Shown here one piece after another: positions 24,641 through 35,900 of a stretch of 64,000 nt of DNA (positions within the stretch are counted from its first letter, which is position 1; every line of letters begins with the position of its first letter). The notes under the pieces were generated by a model. That model was not told the origin of the DNA. It made no database searches and saw nothing but the letters and a program-made list of their open reading frames with translations. The stretch comes from Lepidurus packardi (Eukaryota > Arthropoda > Branchiopoda > Notostraca > Triopsidae): the NCBI GenBank assembly GCA_023053545.1, contig JAKZAN010000233.1, positions 1 to 64,000 of the forward strand. The letters are read 5' to 3'. The translations under genes were made by a program, and so were the position numbers.

Positions 24641-26491
24641 TCAGTTTTCCTTCCTTCCTTAACGCCGTGCCTTCCTAATCACGCCCATGTTATTCTAAAT
24701 GTGCGTATCTACATTTTTTAAGTGTTGTGGACTAAACAGCTTCGCGGATTACAGGGCCGTCGTCGGGTAGCCCCTGAACTCCAAAATCCCGAGGACAGCG
24801 TTGAGCATCTGCAGCAAATGTTACTTGACCTTTGCAGTTTGCTCAGAATTGAGGGCGACTTTATTGTGGACGACCGTAGTATAGTAATCTTCGAGAGTCT
24901 CGAACAGTTCACCACCTACCTATTTTTCGATGGGCTACTGATATTTTTTGACGTATTCAGGATTGGCTGTCTTCTTCGCGCAGGCTTGAGCCATTTTGAC
25001 TATGCCTCCCTTGATCTTATCGTTCTCCTCTGCAATTTCTTGGTACTTTTCCCTCTTTTTCAGACCTTTATAGACGTAATTCCTGAAGTCCTCCTCGAGT
25101 CTCATCCTCAACTGATAGAAAATCTTATAGATGAAGTAGCAAGGGATCGTCCAGTCAATTTTTATTCCTTTCAACAGTCGAGAGCCATTCCCGATTGTTT
25201 CTCCGATCAGGTTTACCTTCTCAAGAATCTTCTCTATATCAGTCTCTTCTTTCGATTCATTTGCATCTGTGGGCTAACTTGGAGGTTGTCTTGGTACAGG
25301 AGTTGAATCCTTGACAAGCACTTGCTTTTGTTTTGAGGGGTTTGCAATATCACTTGACATATTTGGCGGTGCAACTGTTTTTTTTTATTAGAGCTTGATT
25401 TCCTCGAGCCCATCATCTTCCTACACCTGAAGCCTTTCCTTTGCTACAGTTTTCTTAGGTACTTAGTAGTTAGTATTCTGTTTGATTTTAGATACCGGCT
25501 GTGTCTTCACCTTATTCTTAGGCGAAAGGAGTGCAGCCTTCACAAGCTCATCGCTGACGACTGGCTTGTACTCCGGTTTGACGGGAGGGCGTGGTTTTAA
25601 AGAGGCTACTTCTTGAGTCGGAACTATTTACACTTCTTTTTGTGCTTCGTCCATCTAAACTACATTCCCAGGCAGATTGCGAACCTATTTAGGCTACTAG
25701 ATGCGAGTAGAACTCTAAATAAGTTGGCCATCGGGACTGCTAGTTTGCTGCTGGGGAACCAACTCATCAGAGGCGAGACTCCCTTCCTTCAGATTGGGGA
25801 TATCGAGTTTGATCTCAGGGCTCCTTAGCTTGGTTATCTTTTGGTATACATTGTGACTGTTTCTGCTCCTCTGGAACATTTCGATGAGGCTGTCCTTGGA
25901 CTTTTCCAGCTCCTGGATGACCATTTTGTCCTTCTAGTTCTTGAGCTGGTTCTCTACGATACTATGGACAGCTTTGGATGCTTGTAGATTCTGCATGCCG
26001 ACCATTTCCGCCCTAAATTCAGTCTTTTTGTTCATCATGAGTGTCTTGAGCAATACAATTTTGCGAGCCTCGTGGTCGAGTGCGTTGTCGACATATTTTC
26101 GGTAGTCTTGGTTATTAGCCTCAGGACGCAGTAGATTTTTGGAGTAAGTGTTAGTAGAAGCTTCAGAGTTTTTGTTGGAATAATTGCTATATATTTTTTA
26201 TCTGCTTCTCGTCATTTTCTCTTTTTCAATGGTGGAGTACAGTGCTTTCAGGTTGCATCCACTGCTTTTGTGCTAGGAAATTCGACGATGCTTTTCGTTG
26301 GTGACATGCGTGTTGGATTCTAAGGTAGTCCGGAATAAGGTCTGAGAGCTGGAGAGAAACTGTTTAGGTGCTGGGGTTTTGGGAGAAAGAAGATGGGGGT
26401 TGTTGATGCGTTCGCAGCTGGTCTCAGTACGGGACATGCTTCGTCTGGAACTAATGGCGTGCTTGATTTGAGGGGCGTCGAGGGTTGGCAT
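24641..26491 (-). CDS. Large partly coiled-coil protein, unknown
   Basis: A single exon of 616 codons from ATG (26489-26491) to TGA (24641-24643). The N-terminus is Ser/Thr/Pro-rich. The middle is helical (MVIQELEKSKDSLIEMFQRS), followed by a Pro/Lys-rich linker. The last 200 residues look folded (LKGIKIDWTIPCYFIYKIFY; LKKREKYQEIAEENDKIK; LEDYYTTVVHNKVAL). No family was recognised. The neighbour on the same strand, 174 bases upstream, is the tRNA dihydrouridine synthase. Confidence 0.7.
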
Positions 26492-26665
26492 CTGGACGTA
26501 GTAATGCCTTTTCAGTTTATAAACCTATATAATTTACTAATAAACAGGATGAGCCCTAAAAATAATGATCAGCAGCTCTGAAAATATGCATGTTAGGGAT
26601 GTTAAGTCAGAAAATTTAGAATCCAACGAATAGACTGAAGGTCTTTAGATTAACTAGCAATATAC

Positions 26666-27745
26666 TCACACCTTCACCTACTGTTATTATAGTTTGTCCT
26701 GTCCTTCCTCAGCACTTCCGTTCTTCAGTCTCTGAAACTATGCCTTTCGGTACCGGAAGTACCATCCGAACTTGTCCTCCATCGATACGTCCTTACGTCG
26801 CTCCTTTAACTCAGCAGCCACTTCCTTAAACTCTTCCAGCTTATTGCACTTGGTTAGTCTTTCACGTAAGTCGGTATGCTGCTGCAAACCGGTGTAGAGT
26901 ATTTTAAAGAGATGTGCCTTCATGGCAGACGCATCGGCCTTGTATTACGTTGCTATCTCGAGGTACTCGTTGGCCAACCTATCCAGGTCATGGATTTGGC
27001 CGCTGAAGAGTGCTGGATTTTCTAGTAGAGCCTATATTTATAGATAAGTTGTGGTTTATTGGAATACCTCTGCACTCATAACTCCATCGGCACCAGTATA
27101 CTCGAGACACCTTTTAGCGTCTTAGTAGTCATAGACCCCGCCATTAGCAACAACCGGGATACTCACCATTTCCTTTATTCGCTTGATGAGGTCCCAGTCG
27201 CATTCCCCGACGACATCCTTATTCTGCTACTTCGTCCTCCCATGCACTGCCAGAAGCGAGCATCCTGCATTCACGATCCGATTCACCAGGTCCAATGTCT
27301 TTTACTCGTCCTTCAGGATTCTGATTTTACAGAAAAGTGGCACTTTTAGGTGTGTCGATAAGTGCTTCACTATTCTTTCCACCAAGTCTGGTTCACCCAG
27401 AAGAAAAGAGCCGTAATGTCCCCGCCGTGCGATGCCTTGCGGACATCCAAAGTTAAGGTCGATGGCATCCACTTCCTGCTCGAGCATCTGGGCAGCTTGA
27501 AGCAGGATTTCAGGGTCATCGCCACAGAGCTGTGCGACGAGAGGGCGATCGAGCTAGCAGGTTGAGAAGTGTTATTATTTGTATTTCTTGTGGGTGACCA
27601 TCATACGAGAATGGAGCATCGGAGTGTAACAGAGATTGGAACCGTAGCGCCTACAGAGGAGGCGAAAGGGTAATTCGGACTGGTCAACCATAGGGGCACA
27701 TACGAGGAGAGGGCTTTCTTTGAGTAATGCGAGGGACTTCTTCAT
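26666..27745 (-). CDS. tRNA-dihydrouridine synthase (DUS1-like)
   Basis: Flavoenzyme that reduces uridine in the tRNA D loop, 347 residues after removal of a 36-nt intron (27032-27067). Family motifs in order: [63 protein letters not shown] with the catalytic Cys; [16 protein letters not shown]; and GADGVMSAE joined across the intron to ALLENPALF. The intron is in frame, so without it the conserved motif is broken, good evidence that it is real. Several in-frame TAA/TAG codons fall where the family has Glu (CELDRP, RTKEQ). The order matches the Dus1/16-17 branch. Confidence 0.92.
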
Positions 27746-28146
27746 GATAACTGTTGATTACATTGGAGGACACGAAATAAATTATTATAGTGTTTTGACT
27801 CGAACCTTATAAAAGAATAGATCAATGGGAGTTACTATTAGAGTGAGCATCAGAAAACTAGAGAAGCAGGGAATGGTCAGGAGATAGTTTTACAGTCGAG
27901 TTCTTAGGATGGCAGGTAAGGTGATCAGGAAAGAAGGAACAGAGCCCAACTGGAGTTATTAGCAGAGATCCGGAGACCAGGCTCCCGAAGCATAAAAGGG
28001 GATTCATGTTATGGGTCTCGCTCGATTGTGATTCTAAAATATCGGTATTGGGCAGCCTTGACTGTATACTTATATTTCCATTGTATTAGGAGTTTCACTC
28101 ATTCTGACTTACTCGCCTATATAATAATTGGGTCCTCCTCCAAATC
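27746..28146. other. Divergent intergenic region
   Basis: About 400 bases between the minus-strand DUS start and the next plus-strand gene. No RNA gene, repeat or supported frame was seen; presumably two promoters. Confidence 0.5.
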
Positions 28147-29461
28147 ATGGAAAACAGAAACCACATGGTGAGGTCTGTCTTCAAACAGACTACCAAGATG
28201 TCCTTCATAAAGATCGAGGCCACCAAGCACAAAGTCCTCACCACAGACAAGGAGATCGATGAGGAAATCGAACAGAAAGTCGACTCCAACTCCATACTCC
28301 TCAAGCGCAATCATGACCCCGGTTCCACCCTCACCATCCTCCGCAAAGATGGTCGACTCTATACTTCTAAAACCTAAGGTGGAATCTTCTCATGTTTCTC
28401 CTCCGTATGCTGCATCCCGTTTTACTTCTATAATTTGAACATGGTCCGTAGGCTCGCTCTGCTGATGAGGTCTCCATAATAAACCGCAAACTGTAGGTCC
28501 GCAGGGGAATGTAGCTCAAGAGCTTCGTGTATTTCAATGCCTGCACCACAAAACTAACCAAGAATGGGAACACCTTCACCATAAGTATAGTGAATGCTGC
28601 AGGAGAAGTCAAGAAAGAGTTGTACTTTGAAATCCCGAAGAGCGAGGATGCCTAGGGCTGGCTATCCACAGTCTAGAGAGCAGTGGAAGGTAGCGAGGGA
28701 GCTAAGTTCAAACTGAACCATCTAAGTCAGATCCCAGACTTTTGGAAGGTATTTACCCTCAGATCTATGTCTATCTTCTGACGACTGTTTCACAAGTCAA
28801 GTACAGAAAGAATGCATATTGGAGTCAGAGTTCGCAGAAAAGTGCAACACGGGAGATATTCTATTGTTCAGATCGAGCCATGGCATGGCTAAACTCCAGA
28901 GGGCAGTCACAGGCTCAGACTTCGATCATGTCGGAATCGTGCTAAAGAACCAGAAGAATGAGGTCGTGATCCTGGAGTCGAATGCTGACTCGGGAGTGGC
29001 ATTCACCTTCTGGAAAGACATGATCCGTTTCCGATGGTACGAGTGCGTGCAGGCGTAAGAAGATCCAAATAGTATACTTATCCTGGAACACGGCTAACCA
29101 TTATAGAATCGTCTACCGAAAACTTAACTTAAATTTGGATGAGAAAACATTGACGGCGGTCGAGTCATTTGTCGTCAAGAATCTAGACAAGAAATTCAAT
29201 CTGGAGCTAGGCAAGTTGTTTACCTTCACCTCGCGTGTGCCCACATCCGCCGAAGAGGAAAGCTAGAGAACATACTTCTGTTCCTAATTAGTAGCCAAGG
29301 TTTACAAAGAGATGGGGCTTCTCCAACAGGAAAAGTCCTCCACACAATACTGGCCTGTAGATTTCTCAGAGAGCAGGAGGCTGCCGCTGCTCAAAGGAAG
29401 TCTTGAGGCAGAACAGATCATTGTCTTTGAAAAACAGTTGATAGGCACCAAGTACAAATGA
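28147..29461 (+). CDS. PH-like domain plus YiiX/NlpC-type papain-fold hydrolase
   Basis: A 385-residue protein built from four exons (introns of 47, 58 and 52 nt). Residues up to about 180 look like a PH domain (LKSFVYFNACTTKLTKNG, FTISIVNAAGEVKKELYFEI, and a helix with AEGWLSTVQRAVEG). The second half is a papain-like fold of the YiiX/C92 or NlpC/P60 type. GDILLFRSSHGMAK and SDFDHVGIVLKN hold the expected His, and YFCSQLVAKVYKEMG carries the Cys usually seen in circularly permuted members. Such enzymes act on peptides, amides or lipids; the PH domain suggests membrane lipid targeting. The substrate is unknown. Confidence 0.72.
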
Positions 29462-29481
29462 GACAATATTTGTGTGTATGT

Positions 29482-30336
29482 ATGGGGTAGCCCAAATATA
29501 ACGAAACTATTGTTATCGAAACCATCACCTGCATGAAAAACACTACCCCCATGTTCGAAAGGACAGGCAGGTGTGCTCAGATTTCCTCCGAAACACCAGC
29601 ACTCCCCAATGTTGATGAAAGGCACCTCCTGCCCCATCATTGGATACCAAGCCACATTTATCAGACCAGAAAAACAGAGGATCGAAGTTGTATAGCTTCT
29701 CGCGCAGCAAAAATAGGCAACTAAGACTTCTAACTCCTAGACAAGAGTCACCTTGAGAAATCCATATTCCTAACGCACGGCGTCCAAGGTCAGCAATCTT
29801 ACATGAATAAGTGTGTAGACTAGAGGCAATAAGTGAGAGAAGCCATCCGCGAAGTCATTTTCTTGGAAAACCCCAACGCAGGAGAATGGGAGAGATCGAA
29901 TTTGAAACCCCTGAAAATAGTCGTGCGAGAGCCACAGGAGGCTGTCAATCCTGCCAAATAACAAGGTGAACCACACAGAGCAAGAGACAAAGACTCGCCT
30001 GAAGAAGACATCCGGATCAGACAGAACAGAGTCATCTATCTAAGAAGTTACTACGATAAACAGCTCAGAGACGCCATAGAGCAGGAGAACAAAGAGAAGA
30101 GCCGGAAGCTGCAGTAGCTCACGAAAATGTACTACGAAGAACAAAGACTGAGGCGAATGCCGGAAATGCCAACCATTGCCCAATAGCAGCAGGTGCAATC
30201 GCAGCTGGAGCCGAAGAGCAAACTCTTCGAGACCTCGAAAGGGTCTGTGTATAACCCAAGCTTTGTGGACAATAACATGCAGAACAGCTTCTTCATACGA
30301 TAAAAAGATATCCTGCGCCTGAAAGCTACCAAATGA
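29482..30336 (+). CDS. Unknown protein, 284 residues
   Basis: An intronless ATG-to-TGA frame beginning 20 bases after the stop of the upstream gene. The N-terminal half has Cys, His and Pro (ITCMKNTTPMFERTGRC). The second half is strongly charged and helical (IRIRQNRVIYLRSYYDKQL, IEQENKEKSRKLQELTKMYY). It contains several Glu-coding TAA/TAG codons. No family was recognised; the pattern fits a small cytoskeletal or ciliary protein. Confidence 0.65.
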
Positions 30337-30433
30337 CCAACACATCTATAGAATAGAGTTTACATTGAAAGTTATGAATTCAAGTCAAAGCAAAAGTAGA
30401 CACATCCCGAAACTAACTATCTTTTTCCCGCGA

Positions 30434-31717
30434 TCAGTAGACATCCAGGTTTTTACCTACTGGTCCCAATTCTTTGTCCAGTTTGTTTCGGGCTGAGCTT
30501 GTCAAGGTCTAGCACATTTTGACTGCTCTACGGTATAGTGCGAATGTTCCTGCAGCAAACAAAAGCAGGTTCCACAGTAGCATGCTTGACCCGAAACCGT
30601 TCATTTGCAACCCGATCAACAAAGGCAGCGTCATCTATCCAACAGAACCTCCAAAGGCATATAGCGCTGTGTTCTCAGTACCCGTCTTGAGGCCCATGGA
30701 GTTGCTCAGATTCATGGTCAGAGGATAGATTCCTGACATGCACAGGCCGAGCAGCACAGAACCTAAATAGATGACCGCCAAAGGCTTCTACATTCCGTAG
30801 AGGACTAAGCACAGGCCAGCTGAACTAAAGAGGCAAGTCGTAAGGCCAGCAAGCTGAGTAGTTGTCGCAGCATAAGCCGAAAGAGGAATGACAAGGCCCC
30901 TACCAATTGTGAAGCACATCCAGAAGAGACTTGCACCGAATAATGCTTGTTCTATGCTGACCGAAGGTTGCATATTCCCGAATGTAGCGACCCAACCCCC
31001 ATATCCACTTTCACATCCTGCATAGCAAAACAGCATGAAGGCGATAGTGTAGTCGAGTCGAGGGGGGATAGCGATTTCTCGATCAGCATTAAGGTCTTGC
31101 GCTTCAGGATTTTCTACAAGCAGGTTCGTCTTATTTTCGATCGAAGTCAGAGGAGTCACTTCAGATTATGCGTCTTTGTATAGGAGGAACACCGCACACA
31201 CAATAAGAGCGAGGAAGGCATAGAACTTTAATGCTCCGAGTCCGAAGATGCTTGTTCCCAGAGGAGAAAGAAATGCTCCAACTCCGAAGGTGAAGTGGAG
31301 CATTTTGATTAGAGACTCTACCTTCTTGTTGTCAGTGTAAAGGCGCATGATGACTACTGTCGCCCCCACGTTGATGACCATGCAACTGAAACCGATTCCG
31401 AGGAACATCAGGTTGAAAATAGCAAGCGACAAGGTCGAGCTGCAAATGTAAGCTCCAGCCGCGATCACAAGCATTGAGAACGAAATGGCTTTGTTGATGG
31501 ACATATAATTCTAGACTCTGGATGTAGCGACTGTGCCAATGAGTCCGCCCACGCCTTTCATAGTAAAAGCAAGACTGAAGCTGGTTTAGAGGATAGACAT
31601 TTGCTGAGCTTTCATAGGGATCAGGGGACCGAGTCCGCCGCCAATAAGGCCGAAAATGAGGAAACAGGCACTGAAGGAGATGGCGTAGAGCGAAGGGGAA
31701 GGTGCAATGGAGGGCAT
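30434..31717 (-). CDS. Major facilitator superfamily transporter
   Basis: An intronless 427-residue membrane protein with about twelve hydrophobic helices. It opens MPSIAPSPSLYAISFSACFL, then has IFGLIGGGLGPLIP and MKGVGGLIGTVATSRV, like the first helices of fucose-permease/MFSD4-type carriers. A polar loop after helix six (residues about 185-215) precedes IPPRLDYTIAFMLFCYAGCESGYGGW, the start of the second half with the family's GxE-like signature. Helix eleven, LGLCMSGIYPLTMNLS, also fits. Probably a sugar or small-solute uniporter or symporter; the substrate is not predictable. Confidence 0.82.
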
Positions 31718-32000
31718 TATAGGAAGTAGTGTGGGATAGTTTGGAAATTCGAGTTATAGATTATGTAGGGAAGTGCAGAAAAAGCCAGAAATAGTGATAT
31801 GTGAGTGTTGAAGAATGAATGGGTGCCTGTTTTATAACAGTTGGAGAGGGTTGATGCTTACTGGACTAGTGGGAAGACTACTACTATATTTAATTGGCGC
31901 ATAAGCGAAATGGATGCAGTGCGGATATGAATTATAAATGATCCTATGTCCACATGTAAAGGCAACCTCCACTGTTTTAGTCCCAAACTAACTTAATTAT

Positions 32001-32738
32001 TCAGACGTTGTGGACCCTATAAGTCGTGTTTGGCCCTTCTCCAACGTCGATATATTTGGCTAGGCTCAGAATTGATGACTTCTCATGGCTCTACATCCCC
32101 GAATCCTCTAGCAGCAGACTCTCGTCCTTTCCACTCCGCTGTGACTGTTCGTCCTGATACTCATCCAACCCTCCTTTTGTCCGGACCCTTTGGTTTTGTC
32201 TTTTGGAAGAGTCTGACAAATTCAACTCGCTTAGATCTCCGAGCTGTCCGATGACGTGGTTCGGAAGGTAGTCGCTGGCCATGCTGCCAGCACTTTTTCG
32301 GAAAGTATTCCTGCCCTTTTACTTCAGTTCAGTTATTTTGTTTTCTAACTGCCGGTTGCGTTGCACTTCGATTTCCAGCAAAGAGTTGATGTTTCTCAGA
32401 GTCTAGGAAAACACTAATTCACGCTGCCCTCTTTCTTTAAAGAAGCGTTAACGTCGCCTGGCTTCTTCCTGTTGGTAGAACTTTAACATTTCTTCTTTCT
32501 GCTCGAGACACTTCATCAGTTACTATTCGTTATACTCGTCCAGATCCACATTTCTAGTGAACCTGAGCAGTTTTTGTTCCTTGTTAAGGTCTGTGAGATT
32601 GAGGGAAGTGACTGTTGTAAATGCTGTTATCTCACAACTGCGCTTAGAGGATGAAGAGCTATGTGTTTTTTTTATTTGGTCCTTCGCCCTCGGGCTCGGA
32701 GTATCGAGGATGATTAGCTTGCCTTTGCTGCGAGACAT
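32001..32738 (-). CDS. Coiled-coil protein, 245 residues
   Basis: A single exon from ATG 32736-32738 to TGA 32001-32003. The start MSRSKGKLIILDTPSPRAKD is basic. A Ser-rich stretch follows, then a helical region (LMKCLEEKEEMLKFYQQEEARRR and NSLLEIEVQRNRELENKITEL). The C-terminal third is polar. No family was recognised. Confidence 0.65.
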
Positions 32739-32925
32739 GAGGTGTGTAGTTTTTGGATTCGAAAGTCGAAGCTCGCAAAGGTTGGAGAAAGTATATCAAG
32801 CAAAAAGTGGGGAAATAAAAACTTAAAACCGATAATAATTATAAAGAACAGACTAGGACGGACTTCACTATGGAGTCGGAAAGGTAGAAAAAAAATAGAG
32901 TAAACATCATGTAGGAGGTTGGCAG

Positions 32926-35900
32926 TCAATTCATAATCGAGAACTGGGCGCTGCAAAATTGACAGATCTTCAAGTCACACTGTTGGTCTACGTAGTAGTT
33001 TTCCGTGTACCCAGAACACAAGTCACATTTTGTATAGCGTTTGTGCTTGTCGGTATTGCGCCAGGAGTCCCTCTCACTTAGGAATGTATACTAGTGGCCC
33101 AGGTTGCACACGAAGTTAGATGAGGTGCGCACGATGCAGTGACTTTTGGTGCACTTCAGACAGTACATTGCTGGGCATAACTCCGTATCATTCGAACATA
33201 TGAACTTGATACCTGCTTTCTTGTCGCATTTCGTGCAGGCCTACTGGAAGAAGGTATCTCTCTCGCCTCCAGACATGTTGCCAAAGGTCGGAGCTGCACA
33301 TCCACCCCGCGCTACAAGTTCTGAGCAACACAGTTAACAGTGCAAACCATTTTTCTCGATGTCGATGATGCTTTTACACAATATCACGTTTGGGTTGATT
33401 TCCACACTCTGGCGGAACTCGTTCTTAGAGGTCCTGCGAAGGGGTCTGACAGGAAATAGGGAACCGTTGAGAATATTGCTGTAGGGGAACTCGTAAAGAG
33501 TTGCATAGCTGTAGAACATTTTATAGAGGTTTTACAGCTCCAGCTCAAACTCCATCTCCTGAATGTACCTTCCCATACGCCTGCTCGAGTCATTGTCGCT
33601 GACGAAAAAGAATTTGAAATAGATTTTCTTTTCTTCAGTCTGAAGGGTGATGCGGTCACTAGTCACCAGAATATACGAGGTTTCATGTGTACGATACTCT
33701 ATTCTATACTTCCGCATGAAGTCCTTGTTGTTCCTCTCTTTCGATAGGAACCTGAAGTTCAGTTTCTTGTTTTCTAGCACGATCTCTAGATAAGTCACTC
33801 TTTTGCCCTTTATGAACTTCTCCTTGGTGTAGTAGTATGTTTCGTCCAGGATTGACTGTACCGTCGTTTGAGCATCGCTTTTCTTCAGTTTGTCGAACTA
33901 AAGAGTAGCAATTCGGATAGGCAACCGTAATAGCTGCTTGTAGTACAGCTGAAGAATCATGTTGTCGTGGGAACTCTGGAACGTATTCATCTTCTATCCC
34001 TGGACCCGACTCAGAGCACTTAGCTCCACCATGTGTGACATACCCTTTAGACCCAGTTTTATGGTCTCACCGAATGTCATAAACTTTCTGCGGAAGTATT
34101 TCAAGACCGGAGGAAGGTCATCGTTAAGGACCTTATTATCAGGGGCAAGACCGAAATTTAAGAAGGTGTAGTTCTGATTATTGAAGTAAACTGATCTGAT
34201 CTTCTCATTAGTGAGAAGTTCAAGGGGGAAGCTGGCCAACATATTGGCTGAAATGAACATAGGAGCGAGACGGTAAGACTCCTCGTAGCTGAAGAATGTC
34301 TTGATGTATCGGTCTTGTGCACTCTGGTCGATCTTCTGCAACCAGCTGGGCCTGCTTCTGATGGGTGGAAAAAGAGAAGAAGATGAGGCAGAAATTGTGA
34401 GGGCAGCCCACATAGGCATCTCGGGATATGTGTGGTGGTTGATGAACACGATTGAGTGAGACGTGATGTCTACAGCCGCAAAGGTCAGCTCTATCTTCTT
34501 GGGACATAGTTCATAAAATTATTTCAGCTTCATATCTTTAGGAAGATTAAGACGCTTCAGCAGCTCCTGGATGTGGTGTTTAAACTTGTCGGTTTTGAGG
34601 AGTTTGGCCATGATAATGCCGCGCCAGATCGCTTCCCTTTGGGCTGGGTTATCAGCGTACTTCAGATATTAAGTAATGTTTTCGCTTGAGTAGTTGAGTA
34701 CGAAGTGTCGGATTTGCTCATAGAAGTGGCCAAAGAAAGTAGAGAGCACGTCTTTGGTATCTTCAGACACTTATTGGTTGATCTTATGGTAGTCTACGCC
34801 TTTGTACTTCAGAGACAGCTCCTTCGCGAAGAATTCCTCGAAAGACTTCATGTTGTTCGCTTTGAGCTCGTTACTGATGACATACTCAAGAATAGAGTTA
34901 AAACTGTCCATGATGAGTTCCTTGGAGTTTTCAAACTCTTCCTTGACTTTGTCGAGCCTGCCTACGATCGCCCTATTCCTCAAGCCTTTCTCGAGTTCTG
35001 TAAACAAGTCATAGCGACTCTGCCAGAGCATTTCTTGGAAGTCTCTGATCACACATTTCTGTGGTACCAGCCACTCCTTTTTATTAAACTACTCATGGAA
35101 TTACTGGTAGTCGATCTAGAAATGTTTGTTCAGGTTTCTTGTTTCTTCTTCTATAGTTTCAGAACCGAAGCCGGCTGCGATCAGAAACCCTAAGTAACTG
35201 TGGATCGAGGTACAAGTTATCGACGTCACACCAAGCCGGTCTGCCATCCGCTGTCGCAGCTTATTCTGGAATTAAGATCGGATTTCTGCAGCGATCTGAT
35301 ATTCCTTCTCATCTATTGGGATTGACTCCGGGAGGACTCCATTAGTCCCACATTACTACAACTTGGACATCAGCTCTGACTTATGCTTTTGCTCGATCTT
35401 GGGATCGTCAAATGAGTGGGATTGCATGATTTTAATCGCATATCTTTCTTCGAGGTAGGCACGCTCCCTCTTTTCCAACATAAACACATACTCGTTGATG
35501 ATTTTGTAGATCTCCAGGTAGTATTTCACAGTGACGCCTCTGCCTTGGAACACGAGGTGGATTTTGTTGCTCTTACGCTTCTCGAGTGTGTTACCAATGT
35601 AGAAGTAGATGCTTTCGCGCTGCTTTTCGATTTCTAACTGTTGTAGCAGGGTGTAGTCATCCAGACTTAAGATGTTGGACTGGAACTATTTGAACTACGG
35701 AAGGTAGCGGTGTGGAAAGTGTGTGCTGAACTTCGCCAACCCATCTGTAATCTCATTTTAATTCACAGGATCATCAAGCTCAAGTTCTTCTAGTGACGAT
35801 GGTCGTGAAAGCCTCGCCCGAAAAGAAGCTTCAGAAATTTGTATTTCTGTCGCATTACCCATCCGTTATGTATTGTTGATTGTGTTTGAAAATCTTTCTT

